Source of the DNA: Dysidea avara
Taxonomy: Eukaryota; Porifera; Demospongiae; Dictyoceratida; Dysideidae
Direction: 5' to 3'
Length of the DNA stretch: 64,000 nt
Assembly (NCBI RefSeq): GCF_963678975.1
Contig: NC_089276.1
Span: forward strand, 4,365,098 to 4,429,097
How positions within the stretch are numbered: position 1 is the stretch's first letter; the number at the start of each line of letters is the position of its first letter. The notes beneath the pieces were generated by a model. The model saw only the letters and a program-made list of their open reading frames with translations. It was not told the origin of the DNA and did not search any database. Position numbers and translations under genes: made by a program. Shown piece after piece: positions 50,632 through 61,695 of the stretch.

Positions 50632-50861
50632 ATTGTTAATTTAAAAATAGAGTAGGGATCTATGCAATAAAAAGTTGTGAAACAAGAGATGAATGATGGT
50701 ATTACAGCAAAGCTCGGTGGGAAAGTCCCTACTTTGGCATTGAACAAAATTATAGCTAATGTGCCAAAATAGGGACTTTCCCACCAAGCTATGCTGTAAT
50801 ACCATCATTCATCTCTTGCTTCACCACTTTTTATTGCATAGATTCATACTTAATTAACAAT
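50632..50861. mobile_element. Foldback element, copy 3
   Basis: Arms from ATTGTTAATTTAAAAATAGA pair with the inverse ending TTAATTAACAAT. Same core as copies 1 and 2. Confidence 0.88.
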
Positions 50862-51399
50862 TTTTAGTTTGTTTAATTTTTTGTTGTAGCACAGCTAGTT
50901 ACAGTGTTCTATTAGAGTATCATATATGACCATTGTATTAGAGTATCTCGAGTCAACCAAGGGGTGTCCAGCTAGCTACGTATAGACCAATGTGGGGTGA
51001 GGTCATCTTGTTTACTGTTTAATAGATTGCTAAAAGATGTAGTCTCCACATTTTATCGCTATTAGTCCACCTAGATCTTTATGGGCGTAGTTGCAAACCT
51101 ATCGCGAATGGGATCCCAGTTGTGAAGTTGCAGTTATCTAGCTACTACACCTCTTATAGTAGCGCCGGGACTGAAGCGCCTCTGAAATCCAGCTCTGAAA
51201 TATTTTTGTGGTGTCTAAATATGCTGCTGAAAGAAAGTGTTGATACGGAAAATTTATTCATCGATATGGTTTTATTGGATGAAAAAGAAGACAAGCAACC
51301 TGATTGAAGGAGAAGAAATGACAAGGCGCAGAGGGCCTACACTCGTTGGAACCCCAAAAGGAACATCCCACTGGTGAGTTTATTATTGTGAGTGTAAAA

Positions 51400-51683
51400 T
51401 GTAGTCTGGCGCCACCCGCCCTTCACAAAAAGTAAGGGCCTGTTGAAATACAAATGCCAAATCATTTCAAAAGAAATTCAATTAGACAGCACATGTAACT
51501 GCTTGTTATGTCAGATGATTGCCCTTCAATTCGAACAAAAGCATTGTGTTGCCAAGTTGATTTCTGTGTAAACGTGATTGGCATGCATTGACTACTGCCA
51601 AATCTGGGCGGTAGAAATGATTTAGTATCTATATTTCACCAGACCCTTACTTTTTGTGAAGGGGCAAGTGGCACCAGACTACA
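51400..51683. mobile_element. MITE, 284 bp, 5-bp duplication
   Basis: Ends TGTAGTCTGGCGCCACCCGC and GGCACCAGACTACA, with CACAAAAAGTAAGGG further in. Flanked by TAAAA at 51395-51399 and 51684-51688. The related repeat copy 1 has an unoccupied site. Confidence 0.85.
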
Positions 51684-52100
51684 TAAAATGGTGGCCGTGC
51701 ACTGCTTCATTTGGCCTCTAAGCTTGCTGCTGTGGTCAGTGAGCAAGTGACGCAGACCAAATTTCAAGTTTTGGCGATTTTAAAGTAATTCTATATCTGA
51801 TCACCACTAAGTGTTTCTTGCTTTTAATGCTATTCTTCATGGTAGTGGACTAACATTATTCTGTAAAGGTCATTTGCATGACGTAAGATGTCTCTAGGAT
51901 GATTTTTGAAGGCGGAATTTTTGGGGGAGGGGGTCCCTACTTAAACAGTACTACTGTACTGTTTGATGAAGTGCACATTTTTTCAAGTATTTGTAATAGA
52001 ACACAGATAGAATAACCTAGATTTTCCATTGGTAGATCTATGAAATTATGAACTTTTACTATTGAGTAGATTTTAGCTTGAATTTTCATTTATAAAGTAT

Positions 52101-52319
52101 AGTGCTCCCTCTATTATCCAAACTCATTGGGCCCTAAGGGTGTTCAGATAATAGAAAAGTTCAAATAATAGAATCCCATTCATTTATATACAGAGTTCTA
52201 TTCAATTACTCTAATAGGACACACACTTTAGACAAAATACTTTAATAGAACAGTCACCTCTGTAGTTCAGATAACCGAAAATTTGGATAGTCGATGGCCA
52301 GATAATTGTGGGACCACTG
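52101..52319. mobile_element. pogo/Tigger-like MITE
   Basis: Left TAGTGCTCCCTCTATTATCC and right AATTGTGGGACCACTG, with TTCAGATAATAGAAAAGTTC inside and TA at both flanks (52099-52100, 52320-52321). This is the familiar pogo-type terminus. TCTAATAGGACA and TTTAATAGAACAGTCAC variants lie inside. Confidence 0.8.
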
Positions 52320-52332
52320 TAGAAATTAAGCC

Positions 52333-52412
52333 GTGATAACAGTGGCTCAGTGGTTAAGGAGTTGGGTGTTCGGTATGGAGGTCCCTAGTTCAAACACTGG
52401 TAAGTTTTTTTT
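52333..52412 (+). mobile_element. tRNA-like Pol III unit / SINE head
   Basis: A box TGGCTCAGTGG (52343-52353), B-box-like AGTTCAAACAC (52387-52397), then T8 (52405-52412). Spacing fits a tRNA, but the acceptor stem does not pair, so it is a tRNA-derived SINE or pseudogene. Confidence 0.5.
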
Positions 52413-52807
52413 CTTGATATTTGTGACCATATTTCTGAAAATCGTAGATCTATGCGTGCACCAAAGTTCAGTTTTCACCATGAATGGATAACCACACCAA
52501 TACTCTGCACATTTGCACCACAGCCATGCCTCTGGTTTGGTCAGGCTACTTTTCACGAGTGGATTTCTTATACATATGTGGCATGATATGCTCAGCTATG
52601 ATTTAACTAACCTCTGGTGCAACAGTTGCATATTTGCATAAAATCTATTACATTTGATTGTATATAAGATAACACCAAGTGGCTATATAATGTCATCTGT
52701 ATGCTACACTAAGACTGCTATGGGAGTGCAGTTGTGTCAATGTACCATTTGTAAAAAAGTATTATTGCAGAAAAGAATTTGTGTGCCTTGTTGTGGTGTT
52801 AGCTATA

Positions 52808-53161
52808 GTGTTACGGTGTTGCATTGTTGCAGTGTTGTGGTGTTGCAGTATTGCAGTGTTGCATTGTTGCGGTGTTGCATTGTTGCAGTGTTGCGGTGTT
52901 GCAGTATTGCAGTGTTGCGGTGTTGCATTGTTGCAATGTTGCGGTGTTGCAGTGTTTCGGTGTTGCATTGTTGCATTGTTGCGGTGTTGCATTGTTGCGG
53001 TGTTGCATTGTTGCGGTGTTGCAGTGTTGCAGTGTTGCATTGTTGCAGTGTTGCAGTGTTGCGGTGTTGCATCGTTGCAGTGTTGCATCGTTGCAGTGTT
53101 GCGGTGTTGCATTGTTGCGGTGCTGCGGTGTTGCAGTGCTGCAGTGTTGCGGTGTTGTGGT
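52808..53161 (+). repeat. Octamer array GTTGCNNT
   Basis: About 44 tandem 8-mers: GTTGC plus AGT, GGT or ATT, with few exceptions. Variation is confined to positions 6 and 7. All frames lack stops, which creates long artificial open frames on both strands. Confidence 0.95.
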
Positions 53162-54410
53162 GAACTTGAAAGATATATAGAGAGAGAGCCTCCCAAGAAA
53201 CACTTGTAAGTGTGACTGATATGTAGATCAAGAAAGACAGATTTTGTTTATACCATACAGTGTACGTTACTACTACTAGTTTGTACCCATTGTCTGCTGT
53301 ACTAACAGCTTCATTCAGACTATAATACAAATGGTTACAAAATATAGCCACTACAGTCAGAAGTCGTTGGAGCTACATGGTGGTACTGTATAGGTGTACC
53401 CAACCTTCATCACCCAGCTGGTGCAGATGACATTTATGAATTAATACACATAGCTAACTGCATTCAAGATGAGATATTAGCCAAGAAACATCACTGTTCT
53501 GCATGTAGCTAATCTGTATAATATCATAGCTACAGCTAACTGCTTTAACTAACACATGTCATTTAGCATATATAGTGCATGTAGTCACATTTTCAATTCC
53601 ACAACTCGGACTTGCCCCAACATGCTTTAGCATCTGTCTTGTTACTATGGAGGTGTGGAATACCAGCACTACACTAAATGTAACCCATTGTGTCGTACTA
53701 TTATGGGTACTCACAATAATCTTAGTACAGTCTATCTTGATAAGTTAATGCATCAAAGTATAATTATCATGCTGTGCTATTAAATTTGTACAGAGTTGGG
53801 AGTAACTAGTTACTTTTGTAACAAAGTTACATAACGGATTACTTTTAAAGTAACTAGTAATCTAACTAGTTACATCCTTTGTAACTTGTAACTAGGATTA
53901 CCTGTCCTCAACGTAACTTAGTTACAAAAAGTTACAATAGTCACTTAATGTTTTGTACTCGACTAACCTTGAACATATCTTGGGCAGAAACATTAGCTCC
54001 TTCGGCACTTGCCTCCCACTGACTAATGTTAGTGGTGTTGGTTTGGTAAATGTACCCAGTCCCGGTTGCTACACTGGGTCAAAATATTTTATTCTGTCCT
54101 AATAAATTTATTTTAGTTTGCTTATTGGCCTACAGGGGTCTTATATTATTTCTCTATTTCCAGTGAGCCGATACTTGGGTAGAGAAGGGATTTAGGGCTC
54201 AAGAGGTATTCTATGCTCCAAATGCCTTCCTTCAAGCCACAGGACTGCAGAGCGCAGTCAGCCTTTCACCCAAGTATCTGTTTCTTCGTAGATACCTAAT
54301 GTACGTTTTTTGGCATGCAAGAGTAATTATAGTAATGCAACAGTTACATGAGGAATACTTGATCATTGAAATATGTCAGCACGTTATTACAACAAAGGTC
54401 ATAGAGGGTA

Positions 54411-55445
54411 TTATACAGTCCTTGCACTTGGGTGATGACCTGTTACAATAGTCTTAGACAGCCTTGCTAATTCTTTGGGAGGAGGTCTGATGTATTGTTG
54501 AAAGGCATTGCTCCTCCAGCAGCCCAGCATTTGAACGTGATCATCTGGTAGTTAAGCTAGTGAAGCAGAGGTTGCTGCACCAGTGCGAAAGCTGTGAGTA
54601 TTATAGCAGTTATTGTCTAACTTAAGCTTATGTAGCACAGATTTGAGTCTTGCACAGAATGTGCTCCTGGTCCAGCCTTTTCCCTTCTCGGTGACGAAGA
54701 GTGGTCCCGGCTGGGTATTTCTTTTTTGCAAATAAGACAGAACTGCCTTTACTGGGCAGACCATACTATCAGTGGTGCCCATGTACACTTTGGTACCCTG
54801 CTTGTATGGGTCAGTTTTTGATTGCTTAAGAAAGAGTTGCAGTAAATGGGGCTTTGTTCTGTTGTCAACTGCAATATCACCAAGTGATAAGTGGCAGGAT
54901 GAATCATATGAATTCTCTGCAGGGATAGTGAACTCACTGACCCTTAGAAAGCCGAAGAAGGCAAGGCAGCACATAGCCCAGAATGTAGTGCTGTCGTAAA
55001 AGGGGGCTTCTTTTGACAATGCAGTTTTGATGCTGCGTGGAATGGGAATGGTGATCGGCAGGCGTGGTTTGGTGAAACGCCTGCCAGTTTGACGCTTCTT
55101 AATTCCCCTTAGGATGAGCTGAAGCCAGCAAGTGACTTGGTAATTGAACTGCTTATGCAACCCCTTGCAGACATGCATGTGTCTGACAGCTGCTAAGTAG
55201 ACCTTTATAGTCCTCAGTGATGTGTTAGATGTTGCCAAGTGTGTAACAAATAGTGTCAGGGTGCACTCAGTTGTAGGAATTGGCTTTTTTCCCACCAACT
55301 TGCAAAAGTTGAAATATCTTCTTTTACCTGCCGCATAGGTCTTCCTGCTTGACTTAGCCAGGCTGGTGTGTAGTAGTTCATGAGCTTTCCCAAGGAGTTT
55401 ATTGAGGTGGACAGTTCTTAGCGAGGATGGTGGTTTGAAGCAATC
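54411..55445 (-). pseudogene. Tyrosine recombinase with internal stop
   Basis: The open frame (54552-55496) has core-binding and catalytic parts: FLRVSEF (Arg about 185), SKTDPYKQG (Lys about 227-232) and HSFRTGAAT (His 301, Arg 304). TAA at 54552-54554 ends it. The same frame then continues LPDDHVQMLGCWRSN and AFQQYIRPP with the catalytic tyrosine, to the next stop at 54411. Such recombinases integrate the circular DNA of DIRS/Ngaro elements. The first 17 or so residues come from a MITE (55446-55704) that replaced the true start. Dead copy. Confidence 0.88.
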
Positions 55446-55704
55446 TGTAAATGTGACCGAATTTTGGAAAATCACCCTTATGGGTGCATTTGACACATTA
55501 AATATTTAGCTCTGAAACATAGCATTATAAGTTAAATTCCTACCCAATTAAGTGTAGAATAAACCATAGATACCCTGAATTACAAGAAACTTTTTAGAAA
55601 TATTTGAAAAGTGCTTTCTGCTAGTAACAGCATCATGCTACTTTCAAAAATTCTAATTGTTTCAGGCGCGACCATAAGGATGATTTTCCAAAATTCAGTC
55701 ACAA
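55446..55704. mobile_element. MITE in recombinase 5' region
   Basis: GTGACCGAATTTTGGAAAAT and ATTTTCCAAAATTCAGTCAC are inverted ends, followed inward by CACCCTTATGGGT- and GACCATAAGGAT-like words. AAAT at both flanks may be a 4-bp duplication. 259 bp. Confidence 0.75.
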
Positions 55705-55740
55705 ATAATACCCTTAATAGACAGGTGCAGTAGACAAGCT

Positions 55741-55774
55741 TGTTATATTATATTATATATATATATATATATAT
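55741..55774. repeat. (AT)n run
   Basis: TATATTATATTATATATATA and onward, a short AT dinucleotide tract between the recombinase and reverse transcriptase genes. Confidence 0.9.
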
Positions 55775-55941
55775 GCGTACATATCAATGCACAGTGAACA
55801 GAAGCAATAGTGTGCATATATGCAATGTATTAATATAGCCTATACAATATAGTGGTATGTGTTTATCAGTTCCCATTAATTAAGGGGTGCATCAAGTTTC
55901 TTAAAGGAGCGTTTGAAGTGGCGCTGAAAAGAGTGGGATGT

Positions 55942-57662
55942 TCAGTCCAGCTTTTGTGGTGATATGAGTTTCAAGAGTGACATTGGGATAACCTCCAGGA
56001 TGATGGACACATGTGCATTCAGCTTTAAGAATTCTGCCGATCTGTTTCTGGAGAGCTGAACTGCAGCCGTGTTCGCACCCCTGGAATATGGCAGGCTACA
56101 ATTGTGAAACCGAAGTAGGCTGAGAAGAACCAAAGACACCGTAAAAGATGCATGACCAATGGCTCCTTAGAAGAGCCCTTGTTGATTGAGTCTACCACCC
56201 CACTGTTATCACACTTGAATTGAACCTTGCTGCCTGACAGTAGTGGGCCCCACACGGCACAGCTTAAGACGATTGGTACCAGTTCCTTTGCCATGATATC
56301 CCTCCATGCCCATTCCTTCGACCAAGCCAATTGTATCCATTGAGGTCCAAAGACCCCACCACAACCCCAGGACCCTGACGCATCTGTAGCAATGAAGTGG
56401 TCCGGGGAGGAGTTGTCAAGAAAGCTGATCCCATTCCAACAGGATGCAAACAGGTGCCACCATCTGAGATCCGACCGGAAGCCGGCTGTGAGCCTTGTAC
56501 TGTGAGATAGTCTTTTGAGGCAAGCTGCTGCTTTATACATTCTAGAGACAAAGGTCCTCCCTGGTATTACCACCTTAGTGGCGTGCTGTAGAAGACCTAT
56601 CAAGGACAAAATCTCTCTTTTAGTAGCTTTTTTGCGGGATAGCCAGGCTTTGACTTGGTTACGCAGTCGACTAAGCTTGTCCTCAGGTAGGCGAGCCTGC
56701 ATCAGTTCAGTATCTAAGGTAATCCCTAGGAATGTCAAGCACTGGGACGGCCCCTCTATCTTATCCAGCGCAAGCGGAATTCCTAAGCTGGAGCAAGTGT
56801 CCTTAATTTTTTGAAGGTTGTTGGCACACAAAGGGGAGTCAGGTGGGCCCAAGGTGAGAAAATCATCCAAATAATGCATGACTGGTGTCACCTGCATTTG
56901 TTTGAGAATCCACGACAACAGGTCAGCCAAGACATTAAACAGCTTGGGGGCAGATCGTAGCCCAAAAGGTAAACAAGTGTCAATAAAGATCTGATTATTC
57001 CATTTCATTGACAATAGGTGGCAATCGGCTGGGTGCACAGGAAGTAGGCGAAATGCACTTTTAACATCAATCTTTGCCATCAGTGTGCCATACCCTATCT
57101 GTTTGATCTTGTCAATTGCCGAGTCTATGGTGATGTACTTCAGTGAGCATAATCCTTTTGGGATCCCTCCATTTACGCTGCCATCAACTGGGTGAGACAG
57201 GTCAACGATTAATCTCCATTTGTTTGGTTGGTGGTTTTTGGGGATGACTCCAAAACGGCTAAGATGTGCATGTGGAACTAATGACTGTTGAAATGGGCCG
57301 GCAACTCTTCTTAAAGTGATCTCCTCAGCCAGGTACTTCTCCACTATGTTGGGGTGTTGGAGAGCACAGCATAAATTCTGCTTTGCAGACTTCATTAGGT
57401 GTAGTTGTTGCTTGAAGCCTATGCGGAAATCCTGTGTGACTCCAGAAAGAAAGAAGTTGGTTAGTGGCTTATTTGGGTGGTCTGAAAGTGCCTCCTTCCA
57501 TCTACTCACTTCAAGTGGGGATGTAAATACGGTGGCTACGGGTGGTACTTTGACATCAGCTGGCTGGCTCTTCAGGTGGGTAGTCCAAGCAGAGATCCAA
57601 TCAGCATAACTGCAGCATAAGTCCTTGGTGTGCATGCCAACAATGTGTTGCTCTGACATCAC
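55942..57662 (-). pseudogene. Ngaro-like reverse transcriptase/RNase H
   Basis: The frame 56025-57662 (545 aa) has RT motifs: RFGVIPK and KWRLIVDLS near 136-155, KIDVKSAFRLLPV (Asp 199), LPFGLRSAP near 231-239 and YLDD at 264-267. RNase H follows: ATDASGSWGCGG (Asp 427), AKELVP (Glu 460), KCDNSGVVDS (Asp 485), CHIPG. At a GGGG run near 56083 the frame shifts; the other frame reads NTAAVQLSRNRSAEFLKLN, where the family has a final Asp after AA (here Val). RT and RNase H copy element RNA to DNA. No methyltransferase domain was seen, which favours Ngaro over DIRS1. Frameshift and lost acid make it defective. Confidence 0.9.
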
Positions 57663-57924
57663 TGCAGAAGAGAAATAGATTTGGATAACACTTGTGTCAT
57701 AAAGCGATTATGGGTGCATTCGTACGCTTATTGAGTTAATATCTAAATATTCACGCAATATGCCCTGACTGCAACACATATACTAGCTGCCCTTGTAAAA
57801 CATGCAGGTATACCCATATCACTGCCAATGACTTTTTGAATTTACACTATGCAAATGGTGTACAAGATTAAGATACTAAAAGAAAAAAAAAACACTTGCC
57901 GAAACCTATTGAGACAAGTCAAGA

Positions 57925-58242
57925 CTAGTTGTTGTTCTGTCTATCCTGCTGCCTGTAAGTGCACTGAGAGGCTTTGTGATTCCTATCTGTGACTCTAGGG
58001 TTATGGACACATCTGTAGCATAAATGAGCATAGCAGCAGGAAGGCCGAGAGCAACCGTTAGGGTTGTCATTCCAATCCAGGCATATAGGCTGTCTTGTTG
58101 GTAGGGTTGGTTTTGGCATGTTGATCTTTAATGAGGGTTTGAGTTCGGCTGGTAGTAAGGGGGAGGACCTTGTGGTCGATGACCCTGGATAGCCCTTTCT
58201 GGGAAGATTGTGTTCCAGATGGTGATATCTATGGTAGACCAC
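57925..58242 (-). pseudogene. Gag-like zinc finger part, shifted frame
   Basis: Carries CLDWNDNPNGCSRPSC, YAHLCYRCVHNP and HKASQC, the Cys/His finger typical of DIRS/Ngaro gag proteins. It follows the main gag frame after a one-base change near 58130 (AAACCCTCATT). Ends in TAA/TAG-type stop at 57925. Confidence 0.75.
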
Positions 58243-58713
58243 TGCTTGAGATTAGAAGCAGATGCCTTTAAACGGAAACAACGGTCATAAGTTAACCATT
58301 TCCCTTCACGACAATCCAGGGATGCTCCCATTATGATTCTTTGATATCCCAGGAGATCTGCTACACACTTGGGCTTGTGGCGAGAAACTATGGCAATGTA
58401 CATCCCAAAACACTGCACCCAATCCATAATATCCAATAGCACTGGGGGTCGCTTCCGTGATCTGGTATGTTGGTCGTCTGTGTTAAGATCTGCCGTTTCC
58501 AAGTAGCTTGGCAGGAGCTCAGCCATCTCAACAAATAAACCATCCTCCACACGTTTCACTACTCTTACTGGTATTGGAGGTAGCCCATTGCTGATCAATA
58601 TCAGTTTCTTGGTTTGGGACAAATCTTCTGTGTCATTTCTATCGATGCTGGCAATCTCGTCATCAAGTTCTGGGATATGTGACAGCCGGCTGCTGTTGAG
58701 GAGGTCATCAGGT
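58128..58713 (-). pseudogene. Ngaro-like Gag core
   Basis: Reads DDEIASIDRN, VVKRVEDGLFVEMAELLPSY, LDIMDWVQCFGMYIAIVSR, ADLLGYQRIIMGASLD and WLTYDRCFRLKASAS, a well-known gag block of Ngaro/DIRS elements. The upstream acceptor (TTGCCTGCAG|CAC at 58714) suggests an intron of about 230 bp from donor TTCG|GTAAGC at 58947. Phases do not match in the present sequence. Confidence 0.75.
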
Positions 58714-58947
58714 GCTGCAGGCAAGACAAATGTGCACATTAGCTACATGGCAGTGATTCAGCATGATGCAGCCTTACAAGGGGGTGAGCATTAATAAGAA
58801 CACCAGTGCGGGGGAGGGGGGGAGTTATTAAAAAATAAATATTTTTTTTGATTACATGCTGCAAAAGCTAGGGCATAATGCTCTTTATTTGAAAGTAGCA
58901 CATGCAGTGACTGATTATGCAAAGTACAGCTTATACTGTTGCTTACC

Positions 58948-59415
58948 GAAGTCTTCGTTTCTATATCCTCCTCGTCAGCGCTGTCTTGGGGTTCCGGGCT
59001 TGCGGGTGTTCCAGTTCTACGGCGGCGTGACGTCTGCTCAGTCTGGGTGGGTTGGATCGTCTCGGCTGGGTTGCTTCTTTTCCGTGCTAGATCTCACTGG
59101 GTCAGTTTGTGTTCGTGGTAAGAGAGCTTGTACTACCACTGAGACAATATCTGGGATATCACCAGTCGTCAAGGGGCATGTCTTCGGTTGCTTCGCCCTA
59201 GAGCCTCCCATACTGTTGGCTTGTCGTCTCTTTCTGCCGGTCGTAGTGGTGGCGGGTGAATCCTCTTGTGTTGGTGAATTATTTGGCAGAGTCGCCATCT
59301 TCCTTCTTCCTGCGGTGCTCTTGTTCGCGTTTCCCATCTTCTTCGGACCATTCTTCTCCTTTGGCTTTGGGGGCATGACTTGACGCCTTGCACTTGATCG
59401 CCGCTCAAAATACAA
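58948..59415 (-). pseudogene. Gag N-terminal exon, frameshifted
   Basis: A Lys/Arg-rich start (PPKPKEKNGPKKMGNANKST, GRKRRQANSMGGSRAKQPKT) is followed by LTTGDIPDIVSVVVQALLP. The frame stops after DPTHPD at 59038. One base over, it continues QTSRRRRTGTPASPEPQDSA and DEEDIETKTS to the donor at 58947. An extra base near 59044 is implied. It probably contains nuclear-localisation signals. Confidence 0.6.
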
Positions 59416-60096
59416 CTGACTGTTGTCACGTGTTACTGCGCATACGCTAGCGTTCTTATTGATACCCTATTACTCCAAATATTGCCTCATGTCCTGGTGA
59501 CAGTTGTCGACTTCAACATTAACTTTGTCTAAAGGTATTTAAGCTCCATATAGTTACTGACAATGAAATAAGAATATGCTTTAATTTTTGCGCCGTAAAT
59601 GTTATGGCCAAGTTAAGTAGACACATTCTGTGTATTGTTCTTCATAATTTTGCCTGAGTAACAAAGAGAACAATAGTTGAAGTAGTAAAAATGACTACAG
59701 AATTATAACTTTAAAGAATGTGCACATGCATGTATGCATAGTTTTCTTCCATTGTACTAAGGCATATCTGAACACACTAATCACAAAACGGTGTTTAAAA
59801 AGGTGCTAAACAAGCATATAAAAGTAACTAGTAACAGAAGTATTAGTTACCCTTTGAAAAGTAACTGTAACTGTAGCAAAGTTACATAGGAAAAGAGTAT
59901 CGAGTAACTAGTAACTAGTTCCTTTTATGAAGTACGTAACTACCCCAACTCTGAATTTGTAACAATCATTCAAGGGCAGAGTACCCAAAAATATTCAACA
60001 TATCATTGCTTTGACTTACTGTCTGTCCAGTGAACTTGCTCTCCAATTGCCTCAACTCACAGCTTTAGTTAATTCCTGTACATAAACACCTAGATA

Positions 60097-60348
60097 TGTG
60101 ACCGGGCCTCTGAAAATAGGGCATACGGTCACATGAAATTTGTCTACTTTTATGAAATTTTTTGACTCATAACTTTTAATGTCACAATAATTATGAACTA
60201 ATAAATTTACCTTTTATTGCACATTTAATTGCCTTGTGATGTAAGTCACAGTACAACAACATGTTGTTCCAATACTGAGTTCCACAGTTAAGTGACATGG
60301 TATAGTTTGTGCCCACATGTCTTATTTTCGCAGGCGGGCCTGGTCACA
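60097..60348. mobile_element. MITE with TA duplication, 252 bp
   Basis: TGTGACCGGGCCTCTGAAAA and its inverse (TTTTCGCAGGCGGGCC, then TGGTCACA) form the ends. TA lies at 60095-60096 and 60349-60350. Tc1/mariner-type target use. Confidence 0.78.
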
Positions 60349-60537
60349 TATTATTATTACATTTAGTACATGTGCTTGAAATCAAAGGGCTGCTACTAGT
60401 GTTACAGATCAGTTGTAACAAGTTTACAGATGTTTATAACATGGCTACAAGGAGAAAGTTATAAACGCCAGACCTGGAACAGCATCAAAGAGAACTAGTA
60501 CCAGCATTATAATACTAGAAATTACCACATCAATAAC

Positions 60538-61025
60538 AACGCAACACTGCAACAACGCACAACTGTAACACCACAACGCTGCAACACCACAACACTGCAA
60601 CACCGCAACAATGCAACACCGCAACAATGCAACACCGTAACAACGCAACAATGCAACACTGCAACAATGCAACGCTGCAACAACGCAACACCGCAACAAT
60701 GCAACACCGCAACAATGCAACACCGTAACAATGCAACACCGCAACAATGCAACACTGTAACACTGCAACACAGCAACACTGCAACAATGCAACAACGCAA
60801 CGATGCAACAACACAACACTGCAACAATGCAACACTGCAACAATGCAACACTGCAACAATGCAACACTGCAACACTGCAACAATGCAACAATGCAACACT
60901 GCAACAATGCAACACTGCAACAATGCAACAATGCAACACTGCAACAATGCAACACTGCAACAATGCAACAATGCAACACTGCAACACTGCAACACTGCAA
61001 CAATGCAACACTGCAACAATGCAAC
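60538..61025 (-). repeat. Octamer array, right-hand, part 1
   Basis: About 60 copies of GCAACANT/GCAACACC-type 8-mers, the reverse complement of the array at 52808-53161. Interrupted at 61026 by a LINE. Confidence 0.95.
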
Positions 61026-61600
61026 TTAATTCCAGAGATCCTGTTGTAATACGATTACTTTACACCACACTTGTAAGACCAATTCTAGACTATGCCTCTA
61101 CCATATGGAATCCTCATCATTTGGGAAGCATCCGTGAGCTGGAAAATATTCAAAGAAGAGCCACGAAGTTGATACCTACCCTTCAAAACTTACCCTATTC
61201 TGACAGACTACAAAGCCTCAATTTACCTAGTTTATCTTACCATCGAAATCGTATGGACTTAATTATGACATATAAAATTTTGAATGGAGCAGTATTAGTA
61301 GATAAAGAACATTTTTTTACAATGAACACCAGTTACAGTACTAGATCTAATGGATTTAAGATTTATAAGAAATTTAATAAGACTTCAACACGACGCTTTG
61401 CCTTTTCACAGAGAATAATCAATAACTGGAATTCCTTACCCTATGAAATTGCCACTTCTCCCAATGTACTAAGTTTTAAGACTAATTTAGATCATTTTTT
61501 GTATAATCAACGTTTTTCATTTGTATGATTTAATTGAGATTGGTTTTATAAGACTCTGTCTTCTTTTTGACCAATTATACATAATAATAATAATAATAAT
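61026..61600 (+). pseudogene. 5'-truncated LINE in octamer array
   Basis: About 165 open codons end at TGA 61526-61528. LLYTTLVRPILDYASTIWNP, LENIQRRATKLIP, MDLIMTYKILNG, FSQRIINNWNSLP and FLYNQRFSFV are the C-terminal region of CR1/L2-type reverse transcriptases. A 3' UTR of about 50 bp ends in (AAT)n at 61581-61600. Upstream coding is absent, as in normal 5' truncation. It is flanked on both sides by octamer sequence, so it inserted into the array. The frame is intact, so the insertion is fairly young. Confidence 0.9.
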
Positions 61601-61695
61601 AACACTGCAACAATGCAACACTGCAACAATGCAACACTGCAACACTGTAACAATGCAACACAGCAACAACGTAACACTGCAACAATGCGACAAAG
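61601..61695 (-). repeat. Octamer array, right-hand, part 2
   Basis: Continuation of the 60538-61025 array after the LINE tail: AACACTGCAACAATGC and onward, decaying after 61680. Confidence 0.93.

Larger units (their letters stand above)
50630..51830 (+). repeat. Long dispersed repeat V, copy 2
   Basis: Same order as 41860-42990, with foldback 50632-50861 at the start and a MITE (51400-51683) inserted where copy 1 is uninterrupted. The empty site in copy 1 confirms the insertion. Confidence 0.8.
53791..59953. mobile_element. hAT element containing a Ngaro-like retroelement
   Basis: The left terminus CAGAGTTGGGAGTAACTAGT and the right terminus ending CCCCAACTCTG are inverted repeats. Both have GTAACTAGTTAC-rich subterminal zones (to about 53940 and from about 59820). 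The exact 8-bp duplication AATTTGTA lies at 53783-53790 and 59954-59961. No hAT transposase is seen; the interior is the retroelement below. Either a MITE was invaded by the retroelement, or the composite moved as one. Confidence 0.9.

Noticed and set aside
52654..53351. Several 118-182 codon frames over the octamer array
   Set aside because: The 8-bp unit has no stop in any frame, so all six frames are open by chance. The same applies to 60445-61049.
58856..59383. 175-codon plus-strand frame
   Set aside because: It is a shadow of the gag N-terminal exon on the minus strand.
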